Shown here: positions 1-11,311 of the stretch, in pieces
Layout of the letters: each line of letters starts with the position of its first letter
Position numbering within the stretch: the first letter of the stretch is position 1
From: Daedaleopsis sinensis
Lineage: Eukaryota > Basidiomycota > Agaricomycetes > Polyporales > Polyporaceae
DNA: 64,000 nt
Direction: 5' to 3'
Assembly (NCBI GenBank): GCA_033807695.1
Contig: CM066306.1
Location: 3,534,001 to 3,598,000, forward strand
Made by a program: the position numbers and the translations under genes
Notes under the pieces: model-generated
The model's input: the letters and a program-made list of their open reading frames with translations, nothing else
What the model was told of the DNA's origin: nothing
Database searches by the model: none

Positions 1-916
1 ATGGGGTGTTTAACAACCAAAAGTGGCTGGTATGGTGATGTTTCTTACTACATGCACTCCGCAACGCCTGTACCTGCTTTACCGCCCATGTATTGCACGT
101 CTGAGCGAGCTCTTGTCGGTATGCCAACGACCCTACGAAGAACCGAATGTGTTGTTTGGTGGCGAAGTAAGCGCGACACGCGTTGATGTCGAACTCGAGA
201 AGGCCGGGGAATCGGTCTTTGAAGTCCGACTGCCGACAGAGATATTTGAAGTGGTCCTGGAAACACCCGTGTACGTCCACCGCGCAGATGCCCTTCAGGA
301 TGCCGAGGTAGTTGGGATAAGTGTCCTTTCATTCCTCCGGCCTCATGAGCGACTCGTCCGGCCACTTCGTGATGTCGATGATGGCTTTCTTGGCACCGCT
401 GTGGTCGTGGTGCGTTGCCATGACGAGTTGCATCATGCCTTTCGAGACCGCAGCGATCGCCTCACTCGTGCAGAGGGTCAAGGGGAGGTGGAAACCTAGG
501 GTGATCATGCTCTGTAACTTCAGATCAGCGCGCACGAGACTTTGGTCGAATAACTCGAGACCCTGTGAGCCTTCATCGACGTCGTTGATGAGCTGCACCG
601 CCGAGTTTGACACGCCAGTGTTTACCTGCGCACCTGCCCCGCTGTTGATGCGCCCCGAGGTGGTGCCACCTCCGATTTTTGCGCCATCGTCGACGACGAC
701 GATGCCTACTACGACGTCCAGGTGTGGGACCCTCCCACTGCTCCCTTCCGTCAGGACCACACGACAACGGCCTATCCCTCCACCGCAATACCTGTATCCA
801 GGCCTACTGGCAGGCGTGACTCCCTCCCCTTCGGCCTTCAGCGTACGGATCCCGTAGGAGGCCCGCAGGCGCTCTCCGTGGCCGGACAGGACATTCAGTG
901 CGAGGACTGTTCTGAA
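1..916 (-). pseudogene. Unrecognised coding-like stretch with an in-frame stop
   Basis: On the minus strand one frame reads protein-like from about 916 down to position 1, interrupted only by a TGA at 329-331. The upstream part contains a Gly/Val/Asp-rich segment followed by an amphipathic stretch (SEAIAAVSKGMMQLV near 450). The downstream part is rich in aromatic and Cys residues (FQDHFKYLC, FFVGSLAYRQELAQTC) and runs off the window edge. I do not recognise the family. No clean start codon or splice model that removes the TGA was found, so this is either a decayed gene or transposon, or a gene with an intron I could not place. Base composition is more coding-like than the flanking 2-3.6 kb. 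Confidence 0.3.
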
Positions 917-3648
917 GTCTGAGACCAGTACGGATCAGGGCTTAGGTTGGACGCACGGTGCGGGACCGGTAGCACGCTAGTCGCAGGTCCGAGGCGCGGT
1001 AGCGGCAGTGCTGGGGACCCCACCGCGTGGGCGTTCCTGGTCGTTCTACGAGACGAGCCGGTAGGACCCGGTTGGTGCCCAGCCTGGGGTTTAGCCATGC
1101 TCCCGCTCTCGTGCAAGTCTACCATGGAGCGGGTTCGCTGTAGTTTCAGGGTGCAGTTGGGAGCAGGGCAGAGGGTTGAGGACTGATGCGCCATGTAGGA
1201 GACTCAGGATTGGCTGGCAGGACAGCAAGGCTCGGAGTACAGCGGCGCGTGACGGTAGTAGATAGGATGCCCGCGCACGGGACTTGTAGCCCCAGATCCC
1301 CGGGCCCCCATCCCCCATATTGATACAGGCGAGAGTACAGTGATACTTCGTGCACGGCGTGCTCCCTGTCGTCTCAATTGTTGGTGAGGTCTCCTTCGAG
1401 TCCACATTCCCCTGTGCTCCCCGCTCGTCGTAGCTCTTCTCCCCCGTTTCTTCCCCATTGTCGGCCTTCGATGTGCATGTCTCGCCGTAGCTGTTCGTTC
1501 TGGCTGCTCGGGAACCAGAGGTCCACCTCACACCCTTCGGAGAGTCTGCCCGGTGTTGTATCTGCTGGGTTTTCCTGGTAGATCGCTGGTGCCCTCCCAA
1601 CACTTGGAGCCCACCGCGAGGGGATTTTCTCTGCTACCGCTGAGTTCAAGCTGCGACCTACCCTACGACCGGTCCTTGACCCCGCACCCCCTCGATCTGC
1701 CACGAACAGCGCGCGCCTCCATCGTGCGCCACCAGTCGAAGCACACGACCCACAACGCAGTGTCTCTCCCCTTACCGACCTCGACAAGTTCTCCAAGACA
1801 GAGGGTCAGCCCCCTGTACCACTGTCCGCCCCCGGCCGTGCTCGACCGCCGTCCACGTTTATTCCTCCACGTGTTGATGGGGTACCTCTGGGTCGCTGGG
1901 CGAAACACACACCCAAACGAGCACGAGCGACGCTACCTAGTAAGGTGCGAGGTGGAGGACAGGTTCCCGGTGTGGTAGCTCGGCGTCACGTAGCCAGTCG
2001 CCGGTAGACACGGAAGTCGAGCAACTTCAGATGGAAGTCAAGCAACTTCCGGAGGTAAGGCTGCTCTGCTAGAGGAGCTGGAGGACTGGTGGTCTACTAT
2101 AGAGCGACAGTGGACTGATTCTGCTTCTCGGACTCGATCTCTGGAGCTACTGCGCTGATTTGCTAGGCCGCAGACCCGATGTCTTATATGCTGTACAAAT
2201 CGCTGCCAAATATCCTACAACTACCCTGCTAACCACCTAATCGCAGGACACCCTTGCCTTCCCACACTCGTGTCGCGATCCTCCTCTCCTGGACCCCTGA
2301 GGCGCGCTCCGGTGGTTAAGCAGGTGTTTGCACCGAGCCTATCACGTTGCCGCTCGACTTGCATCCGCGGTCACGAGAGCGCTTAGTCGTGTGGCACGTC
2401 GCCACATGATCACGTCTGTCGCGCAGCCGCTCGTCTTCATAGGCCTCGAAAGGCCGTCCTCCTCTCTCTCCTGCCTTCTGTGCCGCTTCCGACGACCTTC
2501 ATGCCAATTGTTGAGCTCCGTGATGCCCGCCTAGACCGAATCCTCAATCGATCGCCTCCTCTGCCCTGGCTGGAACTCTTGCGACCTCGGTCAGCCGCCG
2601 GCCGCTCAGCATGGACATCTTTGACTCTTGGAATGGCATGTCCTCGTGCTCGCTTCTTTGGTAGTTGCTCGCCTTCCTTGTGAAGCCGCTTGTCTTTTTT
2701 TTCTTTTGGTGGAGCGCATGTTGCCTGAGTCCCCATCGTCCCGTAGGCTTGTCAAGGTACTCACGGCCAGCGAGTGCTGGCCTGGGCGCGCTATGTATCA
2801 TGATCAAGTTGTGCCGACCATGTACGATAATAAATAATTCCGAAACTGAAAAGACGCCGGGGGGAAATGCATTTACGCACAGAGTGTGGGACTCGAAGAG
2901 TAAGACACATCATCTAGGAAGAGCAGCCGGGGGACTGTCTTCCTATCAACGCCCTCTCTTAATACCCACTAAAACCCCCCTTGTCGCCCACCCGCCTGCT
3001 CTCCAGCGGCGCCGCCAGCGCCTCCGAGCTGACTGTATGCACCCGGGTCTCGGCCCGCCACACCACCTGGTCCTGTAGTGGTCATGATCAGAAGTGTTTT
3101 TTGCGATATGAGGAGTACAACGAGTCGGAGACTCCAAACTTGAAAGGATTTTGGTGAGGGGACGAAATGGTGGAAGACAAGCCGTTAGGCGCTCCGGGGA
3201 GCGTGGCTCTTCCGCATTTGTCCACTCATACTTAGTAAGCCCTCGTTCGGTCCGCGCTCGCTAGCTCGCGTATTCCGAACTTCAACGTTCCCCTACAGGG
3301 CGCCAATCTAATCTCCCGTGGCATATAACAGACGCCGATCAGGTGATGAGCGCTCATGTTCGAGTTCAACGTCACTCACGGTGAGGTGACTCTTGGTTCA
3401 ACCCACTGTGGCGGACTCTGAGTCTGCAGAGACGAAGTGTTTGCTTTTGGTTTGCTTGGACTAACCACTGCTAGTCCTCCTCCTGCTTTTTGTTTCCACG
3501 TTTAGTCACCGACCGGAGACAGTCACTTAGTGAGCGGTGTCTAGATCGCACCCTCTCATACACGAGGAGATCAGGTGTAGGAGGTGAGTCACGAGCTTCA
3601 AGTTTCTAGTTTCCCCTCATCGATTGACCTACTTGACTACCTACTATC
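917..3648. other. Intergenic, no supported gene
   Basis: Several overlapping open frames occur at 1.1-1.9 kb on the minus strand, but they switch frame, have no recognisable domain and look like GC-rich decay. From 2.0 to 3.6 kb stops are frequent in all frames. I see no RNA gene here. The last few hundred bases before 3649 presumably hold the promoter of the FunK1 gene. Confidence 0.5.
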
Positions 3649-6600
3649 ATGATGCAGCCGACGCCCTTTGCCTCTGCGGACGTCCCTGCAACAACATCGG
3701 CGCCGCCTCGGTGCGCTCCGTCATAAACAGTTATTGCGGGGACTATCTGAACTGACGACTTCTCATGTACTTAGATCCGAACCTTATGCAAGACCCAGTA
3801 CTCCGCATCAACAGCAAGGGAATTTAGAAAAAACATCTGCTAGGTATGTTGTGCAACCGTCCGCACCATCTGATATCCCGCGAAGGTCTGACCAGAATTC
3901 CCTCCAGCGCACTACTCGACGACTCACCGAGATCGGATCGCACGGCTTCCCGGTACGAACAAGAGTCGCTCCAAGATATCCGCAAAACATTGGCTACTGT
4001 CATGATGCCCGACATCTTAGTCGGTACCAAGGACGATTGGATACATCATTACACATCGAATCGTATCGGCGACGCAGAACTCAATGTGATCATATCCACT
4101 CTCGAGAAGGCCGGTCTCGTCGTCGACGACAATGGTAGTCTTTCCTGGAGGGACTTTCCTATGGCTCCGTCGAAGCTACGTCGTCAGAACTTGAAGGCGG
4201 CAAAATCAATGTTAAAGGGGAAGAAGAAAGACGATGGAGGGTCAGTCAACAACACTGCGACCGATGGACAGGACGACATGTTAGCAACGGCACGCTCACA
4301 GGAAGCTGTCACATCTGATAAGCGAGCAAGGACCGAACGAGGCATTTTCAGCCCTCTCGGCAAAATCATCAATGCTATTGCCGAAACCGCTCTACCTGGC
4401 CTCGCTCCATCCTGCAAGTATAAGGAGGAGCCATACGAAACGGATTCAGAGGTGTCAGGATCTCAGCATCGCGTTGACGGTTCAATGCAGCTACTAGTAT
4501 CCACATCCTCTGCTTCTCAGTCCACCTCCCAGCTTTCTGAATCCACGTCCTCGAGGATCCCTACATCGGACGTCGCTGTTAATTTCGAGTTCAAGCTCAC
4601 TACCAGAGCTGCACTGGTATGCGATGTGGGTGTTGGTCAACCCTTTGTGCTCCAGGAGATGAAGCTCACGAGTCACAGAATCGTTGGAAGGTGCTCTACT
4701 CGGCGTATCATAACATGTACAGCGACTGTAGGCGGAAGCACACCTATAGCGTGCGTGATGTCACCGTGCTCCACCGACGAATTTACTGATGTTGATGGCA
4801 CAGATCACCATTGAAGACAAGAACGTAGCTCTGTGGTATTTCTCTCGATCGCACTCATCCAAATCGCAGGCCTTTGATCTCCTGGTAAGTGTTGATCCGC
4901 CCGGAGGAATTCACCACTCTCATAATGTCCCTAGGATGTCCGCGCAGTTGTTAGGGCCTTTTCGTCCTTGATATTCTCAACTGTCGAGGAGCTTGGCTAC
5001 GACGCGGACATCAGGCGTATCGAAGAGAAAGATGGAGAGGATAACGACCACCTTCGCTATGTGTACAGGGTGGGCGACCGTTTCTACAAGACGTTGAAGT
5101 GCATCGACGAGTACGACAACTTGATGATCACCGGCCGTGCAACGCGAGTTTGGGAAGTCATTGAAGTTCACAGTTTCGACAGTCCCCAAGCATTGCCGAA
5201 CGCGGAGCGCAGGGTGTTGCGGGACGTCTGGCTCGACGCTGGGAGCGGTACGGAAAGAGAGATTCAGCAGGAAATCTTCCAGCGCTGCGACGACCTCGCG
5301 AAGAATTATCCTGCAGATGACGACCCTCGATTTCATGGCGTCGATGAGATGACGAAGGAGGAGCTACGCCGTCGCCTCACGGATGGATCATACAAGGAAC
5401 TCTTCCTCACCATCGAGGAAGACCGCCGGGGCGCCAAATCAAAAGCGGTTGCAACAGGGTTCGTCGCCGAGCCTGCTGTCTTCGCGGCACCCGAATATTT
5501 CAACAAGAGCGCGACGAAGAAGGGGGCAGATGCGCATCGATCTCACGCATCGACCCCCCGCAGCATCCCCGCTCAGTTTGCGCCTGCCATCCCGCAGATT
5601 GATGATGAACCTCGCGACTACAGACCCAAACAGCGCAACTTCGTTGTGTATAAGGAAGTGTGTCGTGCGCTGCACGAGCTTGATGATCTGTATCCCGTCA
5701 CGCAATCGTTGCTGGATTGCGTACTTGGTGGGTACCTTTTCATGTATGAACGCCGCTGTCTTTGTACTGATTGGTGATTCACTTTAGCGCTCCAAGTCTT
5801 GTTTATGATCTCCTGGATTCACCGCGACGTCAGCTCCGGGAACATCCTTTGCTACAATGGTCATGGCAAATTGGGTGACCTAGAATACGCGAAGCCATTC
5901 GACTTGAACGTAGGGAGACGCTCATCGGACCCCAAGACGGTGCGTTCACCGATACTGTCTAGCATGATGAAGGGCACTAACGATACACAGGGCACACCAA
6001 TCTTCATGGCTGTTGAGATTACGTCCGGCCAGCAGATCTATAAGTACAACGACGAGAACTACGACGAAATCTTGGATAAGCGAACCACCAGCCCCGTTCG
6101 TCACAATTTCCAACACGACCTGGAGTCCATCTTCTGGATCCTCTTCTGGCTCGCCGTCACGCATATAGGTGGTCAGGACTATGCAGCCACCGCCAAGAGA
6201 CTTTTCCACAGCAAAAGTCCTGACTTCACGTTCCACCGTCATGAAGCCCTTTGTGACCAGCATTTCCTTGTGGACCAGCTGTATTGTCTGCGCCGAGACC
6301 TACCCAAGGTTCTAAAGGTCGGGTTGTTGAAGATGCGCAGCAAGCTTCACTCCTACTATATGACGCGCAAGACCCATTACCACGATATGTCTTCCTACGC
6401 TCCTCTCTACGACCATTTCCGAGAAATCTTGGTCGAAATTTACACTGCAACTCCGACCGGAACAGTGCGCCTCGTGCAACCTCCACGGCCACATATTACC
6501 ATCAAGTCTGGCTATGGGGATAGCCATGGTCGAACGCTCCATTTGGACGCGAAATTCAAGGATCCCGAGGGTGTACAACTGTCCCCTCATAAGGTGACGT

Positions 6601-6683
6601 CACTCAAGCGTGTACGAGGACAATCGGAAAGCACTGCCGATGATAATCAAGCCAGACCAGAGAAGCGTCATGCTCAAGGATAA
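3649..6683 (+). CDS. FunK1-type fungal protein kinase
   Basis: Eight exons: 3649-3710, 3775-3843, 3902-4616, 4679-4750, 4804-4884, 4935-5727, 5788-5939, 5991-6683, giving 878 aa. The order is a variable N-terminus, a Ser-rich linker (about 210-250), the FunK1 conserved block (ITIEDKNVALWYFSRSHSSK, then the aromatic-rich segment VGDRFYKTLKC), and the kinase C-lobe. The catalytic loop is WIHRDVSSGNIL, with Asp near 610. The metal-binding position is GDLEYAK (near 628), so the usual DFG is DLE, as in other FunK1 proteins. GTPIFMAVEI follows as the activation-segment end. FunK1 kinases are an expanded basidiomycete family of unknown substrate. Two adjacent ATGs (3649 and 3652) could both start the protein. 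The C-terminus after about 820 is basic and variable. Family assignment is firm; the first two short exons are less certain. Confidence 0.85.
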
Positions 6684-7499
6684 AGTAAGTGTTTCCAGTC
6701 CACCGCGCGAAGTTTGCTTACAAGCCGGCTTGTGAATGGGTAGGAGGTCCAGGAGATACCGGTGTGCACAGCGATCTGGTGACCGCCGCTGTCCTTCGTA
6801 TGATCCACGCAAACTCTACCTTTGTAGCGTGGCGTGTGCCTCTCTGCAGTAGTCGCCACGCCATCTGTAACCGCTATGCCAAGTATACCCTCGTCATTCA
6901 TGTCATCATATCTTGCTTTCTGTCAACGATGATACTTTTCTCTGTGAGCACTTGGACGATATGCGGGGTGCCACCGGCATGTCAGTGTGCACCGTGTCTC
7001 ATCCTACCCGTAAGACAACACATCATCCTACTTACCCTAACACGCTCGGTAACAGCGTCCATAGATGCAATTGATCATCCTGATAACGCTAAACACATCG
7101 ATGGGCTTGAAGGAACTTCTGCGTACGTTCATAAGGGGGATGTGGCAGTTGTAACGTCTATACGTCTGCAAATTAGTTGAACCAATGAACTGCAAGCAAA
7201 CAGCTACAACGTCAATGCAGCAACGTCGACGTTCATGCACCATGCCTCACAAATCCTTGCCTTTACTTCAACTAGCAGCGACAGACAGCACAAACAGTCA
7301 ATCTCCGGCGACAAGGGCAGCTGCAAGTGCGCCCACCCCCCATAGATACCAGCTCCCAATGCACCAGCACCCCAACATCGAGAAAGAGGATAGAAGAGAT
7401 GCATTCGAAGCGTAACACGATTCAGATGATGCTAATATACAATGGAAGAGCCGGGACCTCGGAAACAAGTCCATCCCCAATCATGGCCAAGTCGACATC
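6684..7499. other. Intergenic between FunK1 and malate synthase
   Basis: Convergent intergenic region of about 0.8 kb. The open frames here lack domains and are interrupted in register with random stops. I see no RNA gene or repeat; it probably contains both 3' UTRs. Confidence 0.5.
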
Positions 7500-9396
7500 T
7501 CACAGCACGCTCCGCTGCCACGCTGCAGGGCACCCATCCCGCACAGCGAGGTAGCCCATGAGATCGCTCGTGAGGAACTCGCTCGGCCACTCCTTCCGCA
7601 CCTGCGCCTTCAGGTACTTCGACACGATCTCCAGGTTCTCCGCCGCCACCGCGCCGCTCTTCAGGGTCGGAGCGATCTCGTCGACGAGGCGGTCGATCCA
7701 CGCTGCGGTGATGATCTCGCCCGAGTCCGCGGTGCGCAGGCCGTACTTGACCCACTGCCAGAGCTGCACGCGCGTGATCTCGGCCGTCGCGGCGTCCTCC
7801 ATGAGCCAGTTGAGCGGGATGCACCCGTTTCCGCCGAGCCAGGCGGCGCTGTACCCGAGCGCCGTCGCGACGTTCGAACGCACGCCTTCGACGGTGATCT
7901 GGCCGGGGACCTTGGTGTTGAGAAGATCTGCGGCCGCAACCTTGACGTCTTCTCGACGTATGTGGTACTATAGGATCCTTGTTAGTCTAAGGTTAATCCG
8001 CAGGCACGCCATGACGCACCTGGTTGGGGCCAAGCATATGCTTGTTGAAGATGTCCATTGCGATCTGGTTGATGAGGGGATGTGCGATCCACGTGCCATC
8101 GTGGCCGTTCGTGACCTCACGCAACTTGTCGGCGCGGACCTTGCCCATCGCGATCTCGTTCGCCTTCGGGTCGTTCTTGATCGGGATTTGCGCAGACATG
8201 CCACCCATGGCAGCGACGCGTCGCCTGTCGCAATCTCAGCATATTTCATTGTCGAAGAGGCAGAGAAATGCTCACTTATGACACGTCTGGATGAGGAGAC
8301 GGACGTAGGAGTCCATGAAACCGACCTCCATCGTCACGTCCTTGCGGTCGGGGAGCACAGCACTCCGGTCGGCACGGCGCCGCTTGATAAAGCTGAAGAT
8401 GTAATCCCAGCTGGATGTATGCGCGTCAGTGGGAACCGTTTGTACTCCTTCGTGCGATGTGATCGCTTACCGTCCGCAGTTCAAGCCCGAAGAATGCGTG
8501 CGAAGCTCAAACAGGATCTCCTCCATCTGGAACGCCGCGGGAAGGGTCTCGATGAGGACGGTCGCACGAATGGTCCCGTGTGTCATGCCGATATATGACT
8601 GAGAGAAGTTGAAGACGTCGTTCCAAAGCCGGGCCTCGAGATAGTGCTCCATCTTCGGAAGGTAGAAGTACGGGCCAGAGCCGCGCTTGACAAGTTCGTG
8701 CGCATTGTGGAAGAAGTAGAGGGCGAAGTCGAACAGGGAGCCGGACACAGGGGTGTTATCGACAGTCACACGGGGCTCGTCGAGATGCCACCCACGAGGA
8801 CTGCGGGCCGATCGATGAGTTGGGGTACAACTAGCGTGCGTGCGCGCGCGATATGGACACTCACCGAACGATAAGAGCAGCAGGCTTGTCGGAGAGCTTG
8901 TACGCCTTTCCGCCAGACTCGAAGTCGATCTGCCTGCGAATGGCGTCGCGGAGGTTGACCTGACCATTGAGCATGTTCGCGAACGTCGGAGAGCTTGCGT
9001 CTGAATACTGTCATGAGACTCGTTACACGTCAATAATGCCCGACACATACCTTCAAAGTCTGCCATGAAGGTCTTTGCACCACTGTTGAGCGCATTGATA
9101 ACCATCTTGCGGTCAGTGGGTCCAGTGATCTCGACGCGTCGGTCCTCTAGACCGGGTCCAGGTGGGGCGCATATCCAGGAAGGGTCCGCACGGATGTGTG
9201 CGGTCTCCGCCGGGAAGTCGAGGGGCTGGCCGGCATCAAGACGTAGCTGAGCGGCCTCGCGCGCGACTAGGAGACTTTGACGAGTCGACTCGAACGTTCT
9301 GTGAAGGGCCGCGATGAACTTGAGGGCATCCTCGGTCAGGATCTGGACCTGTGCGTCCTTTGCCTGAGAGGAGTGAATCTGAACGCCTTGAACCAT
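7500..9396 (-). CDS. MLS1: Malate synthase
   Basis: Six exons on the minus strand (9051-9396, 8865-9000, 8471-8800, 8276-8410, 8020-8224, 7500-7967) give 539 aa, the usual length of malate synthase A. The enzyme condenses acetyl-CoA with glyoxylate in the glyoxylate cycle. Family motifs in order are [85 protein letters not shown] and [14 protein letters not shown]. An in-frame GTG further upstream is ignored; the ATG at 9396 starts MVQGVQIH, and a TATA-like TTATAC lies about 90 bp upstream of it. The protein ends QRSVL, not a canonical SKL-type peroxisomal signal; the middle position is Val instead of Lys/Arg. Identity is certain; peroxisomal targeting is therefore uncertain. Confidence 0.96.
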
Positions 9397-9883
9397 TGTC
9401 GGATATTGGTGGGGTGCGGCAGATATGTGGTGGGGGAGAAAAGGGTGATAGGATCGTCTTGGGACGGCGAGCGATGCATGGCGTATAAGTAGTCTCGCGG
9501 CTCTCCGCACCTACCGTATTTCGCTTCACGGCTCAGGACGTCATGCAGCTTTCACGTGCTTTCGAACCTGGGACGTGGACCCCGGAACTCCTCCCGCCCG
9601 TCGATCCCGGAGCTCCGTCTCGCCCTCCGCGACGACCTCCGGATCCGCGTGCGACCCAGGCTTGCTCCATCAGGCTCCATCCCGGTTGTTTGCCGGCCGA
9701 CGCCGTGCCCCGTGAATTAGCCTCCGCCTTCCTACCGAAGTCTGAGCTAACCTTCTTCTCTCCAGGTCGTCCGGAGCCCCCTCGTGTCTCGCAACGAGCA
9801 TCTAAAGGCACTCATATCGGGCAAGAGTATGCGATAAGGTGTGCATACGACTTGTACATCATGTCCCAGAATAACCCCAAGCT
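9397..9883. other. Intergenic, malate synthase promoter side
   Basis: About 0.49 kb between the malate synthase start and the GET1 3' end. A TATA-like motif for malate synthase lies near 9484-9490 (minus strand). No gene is supported. Confidence 0.5.
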
Positions 9884-10981
9884 TCACTCGCTCTTCTTGT
9901 CCGCGTCCTCTTTCCTCTGCCCTTCCGACGGAACGGGTCCCGCAGTTCCTATAGCACGCGAGCAAACATAAATGGCAATCGTCAGTGTTTGTTCATTTCC
10001 AACGCCTTCCGTCGGACACATCCCTCCGCCTCCGCCCCACCCGACGAACGTGACGCATCGAGATCCGAGCCGCCGATTCATGCCACCCGCGCCACGGCAA
10101 CACACGCCGCGACGCAGGAACGGCATTCCCGAGGAATGCGTACTCACGAACGATCCCGCATGCGGTCTCGACGCGGCGGGACGGCGTGCTAGAGCGCACA
10201 TCGGCGCTTCAGAAATCGAGGAATGAATACTCACCGTGGCTGGGATTCGGGATCATCAACTCCTTCACGACTCGCTCGCCGACTTTGATGACGCGTCTGC
10301 ATGCCATCTGCCACACACCGCAGCTCACAGACCCTGCTGGCGCGAAGGGGAGTGCTAGCCACCAGGTAAGGGGACCGAACCACCCTGGTGGGAGGTAGAA
10401 GACAGCAGCCTTGCGGTACCACCACCCGATCACGAATTGCATACCCGTGGTCATGATCCACAGGGCGGTATTGAATTTCAAGGAGAAGGACGTCCGGACG
10501 GACGAGAGCTCGCCGTCTGGGGTTGAAGAGAGAAGTCAGAATCAGTTCACGTGTGAAGCTCATGCGAGGAGAAGGAGGAGAGACAGGAAACGAACGCGAG
10601 TGCTTGAAGTTGCTCTGGAAATGGACGATGAAAGCGAAGGACTCACTCAGCTTTTCAAGATCCGCCAGCCCCTTGTCCACACTTCTCCGGAGTTTCGCCC
10701 ATTTCGCAAAGTGATCCTGTGCACTCGTTTGCAGGAGCTCCTTCTTGTTGAGCAAGATCTCAGACTTGAGCTTGCGCTGTCGTGCTGCCGTGCCACTGCA
10801 GAATATACGCAAGTACAGCGAGTAGACCTGCAGTAACGAAGTAGAATTCGTCAAGATGGGATTTTACTAGTGATATGGTGCGCGTGGTTGTACGCACAAA
10901 CTCTAGCAGGACGCTCTTTCCTACCCATGATATCAGTTCGGTCACGAAGACCAGCGCGAATAGCATCGCCATTAGTGTCAT
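9884..10981 (-). CDS. GET1: GET complex subunit Get1 (tail-anchored protein insertion)
   Basis: Exons 10898-10981, 10647-10827, 10235-10516 and 9884-9948 give 203 aa. Get1 is an ER membrane receptor that, with Get2, accepts tail-anchored proteins from Get3. The first exon is a transmembrane segment ([20 protein letters not shown]). Next comes the cytosolic coiled coil with the family signature [20 protein letters not shown] second hydrophobic block follows ([20 protein letters not shown], then [13 protein letters not shown]). The last exon is my inference: a 286-nt intron with a good GTGAGT donor and TATAG acceptor leads to a charged tail ending in KKSE. If that intron is retained, translation ends at 10209 with SFLDF instead. 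The upstream ATG at 10981 is the only one before the membrane segment. Confidence 0.9.
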
Positions 10982-11311
10982 TTCGCCGAGACTAGCGTGT
11001 GTGCGAAGCCCGTGCGAGTCAGAGATAGTACAGCGTGCAGGCCGTGCAACAGGGGGACCTGGAGTCGACGGCGGGCAGCGAGGAAAGATACGTGTACAAG
11101 GTGAGCTGGAGGACGTGAATGAAGGCCAAAGCGTGTCATAGGTCGACCACGTGAGTATGTAATGTTTGGCTTTGTTAGGATCAGAAGCTTTCGCACTACG
11201 CCCGCCTGCCTCGAGAGTCGAGGGATACGCGTCGCGGCTGAGGGTATGTAACTACCGTCACTAGGCTTACGTCGTTATACCACCTGCTTACCTCCTCTCT
11301 TCGCGCTCGCT
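10982..11311. other. Divergent promoter region, GET1 / F-box gene
   Basis: 330 bp between the divergent starts of GET1 and the F-box gene. It holds the first copy of a 21-bp direct repeat (11165-11185). Nothing else is recognised. Confidence 0.5.
11165..11185 (+). repeat. Direct repeat copy 1 upstream of F-box gene
   Basis: Exact 21-bp match (core TTTGGCTTTGTTAGGATC) to 13626-13646, in the same orientation. Similarity extends weakly for about 10 bp on the 5' side. The two copies bracket the F-box gene at 11312-12941. Confidence 0.7.

Noticed and set aside
6689..7180. 163-codon plus-strand frame after the FunK1 kinase
   Set aside because: Starts right at the FunK1 stop, has no domain and is probably 3' UTR read-through.
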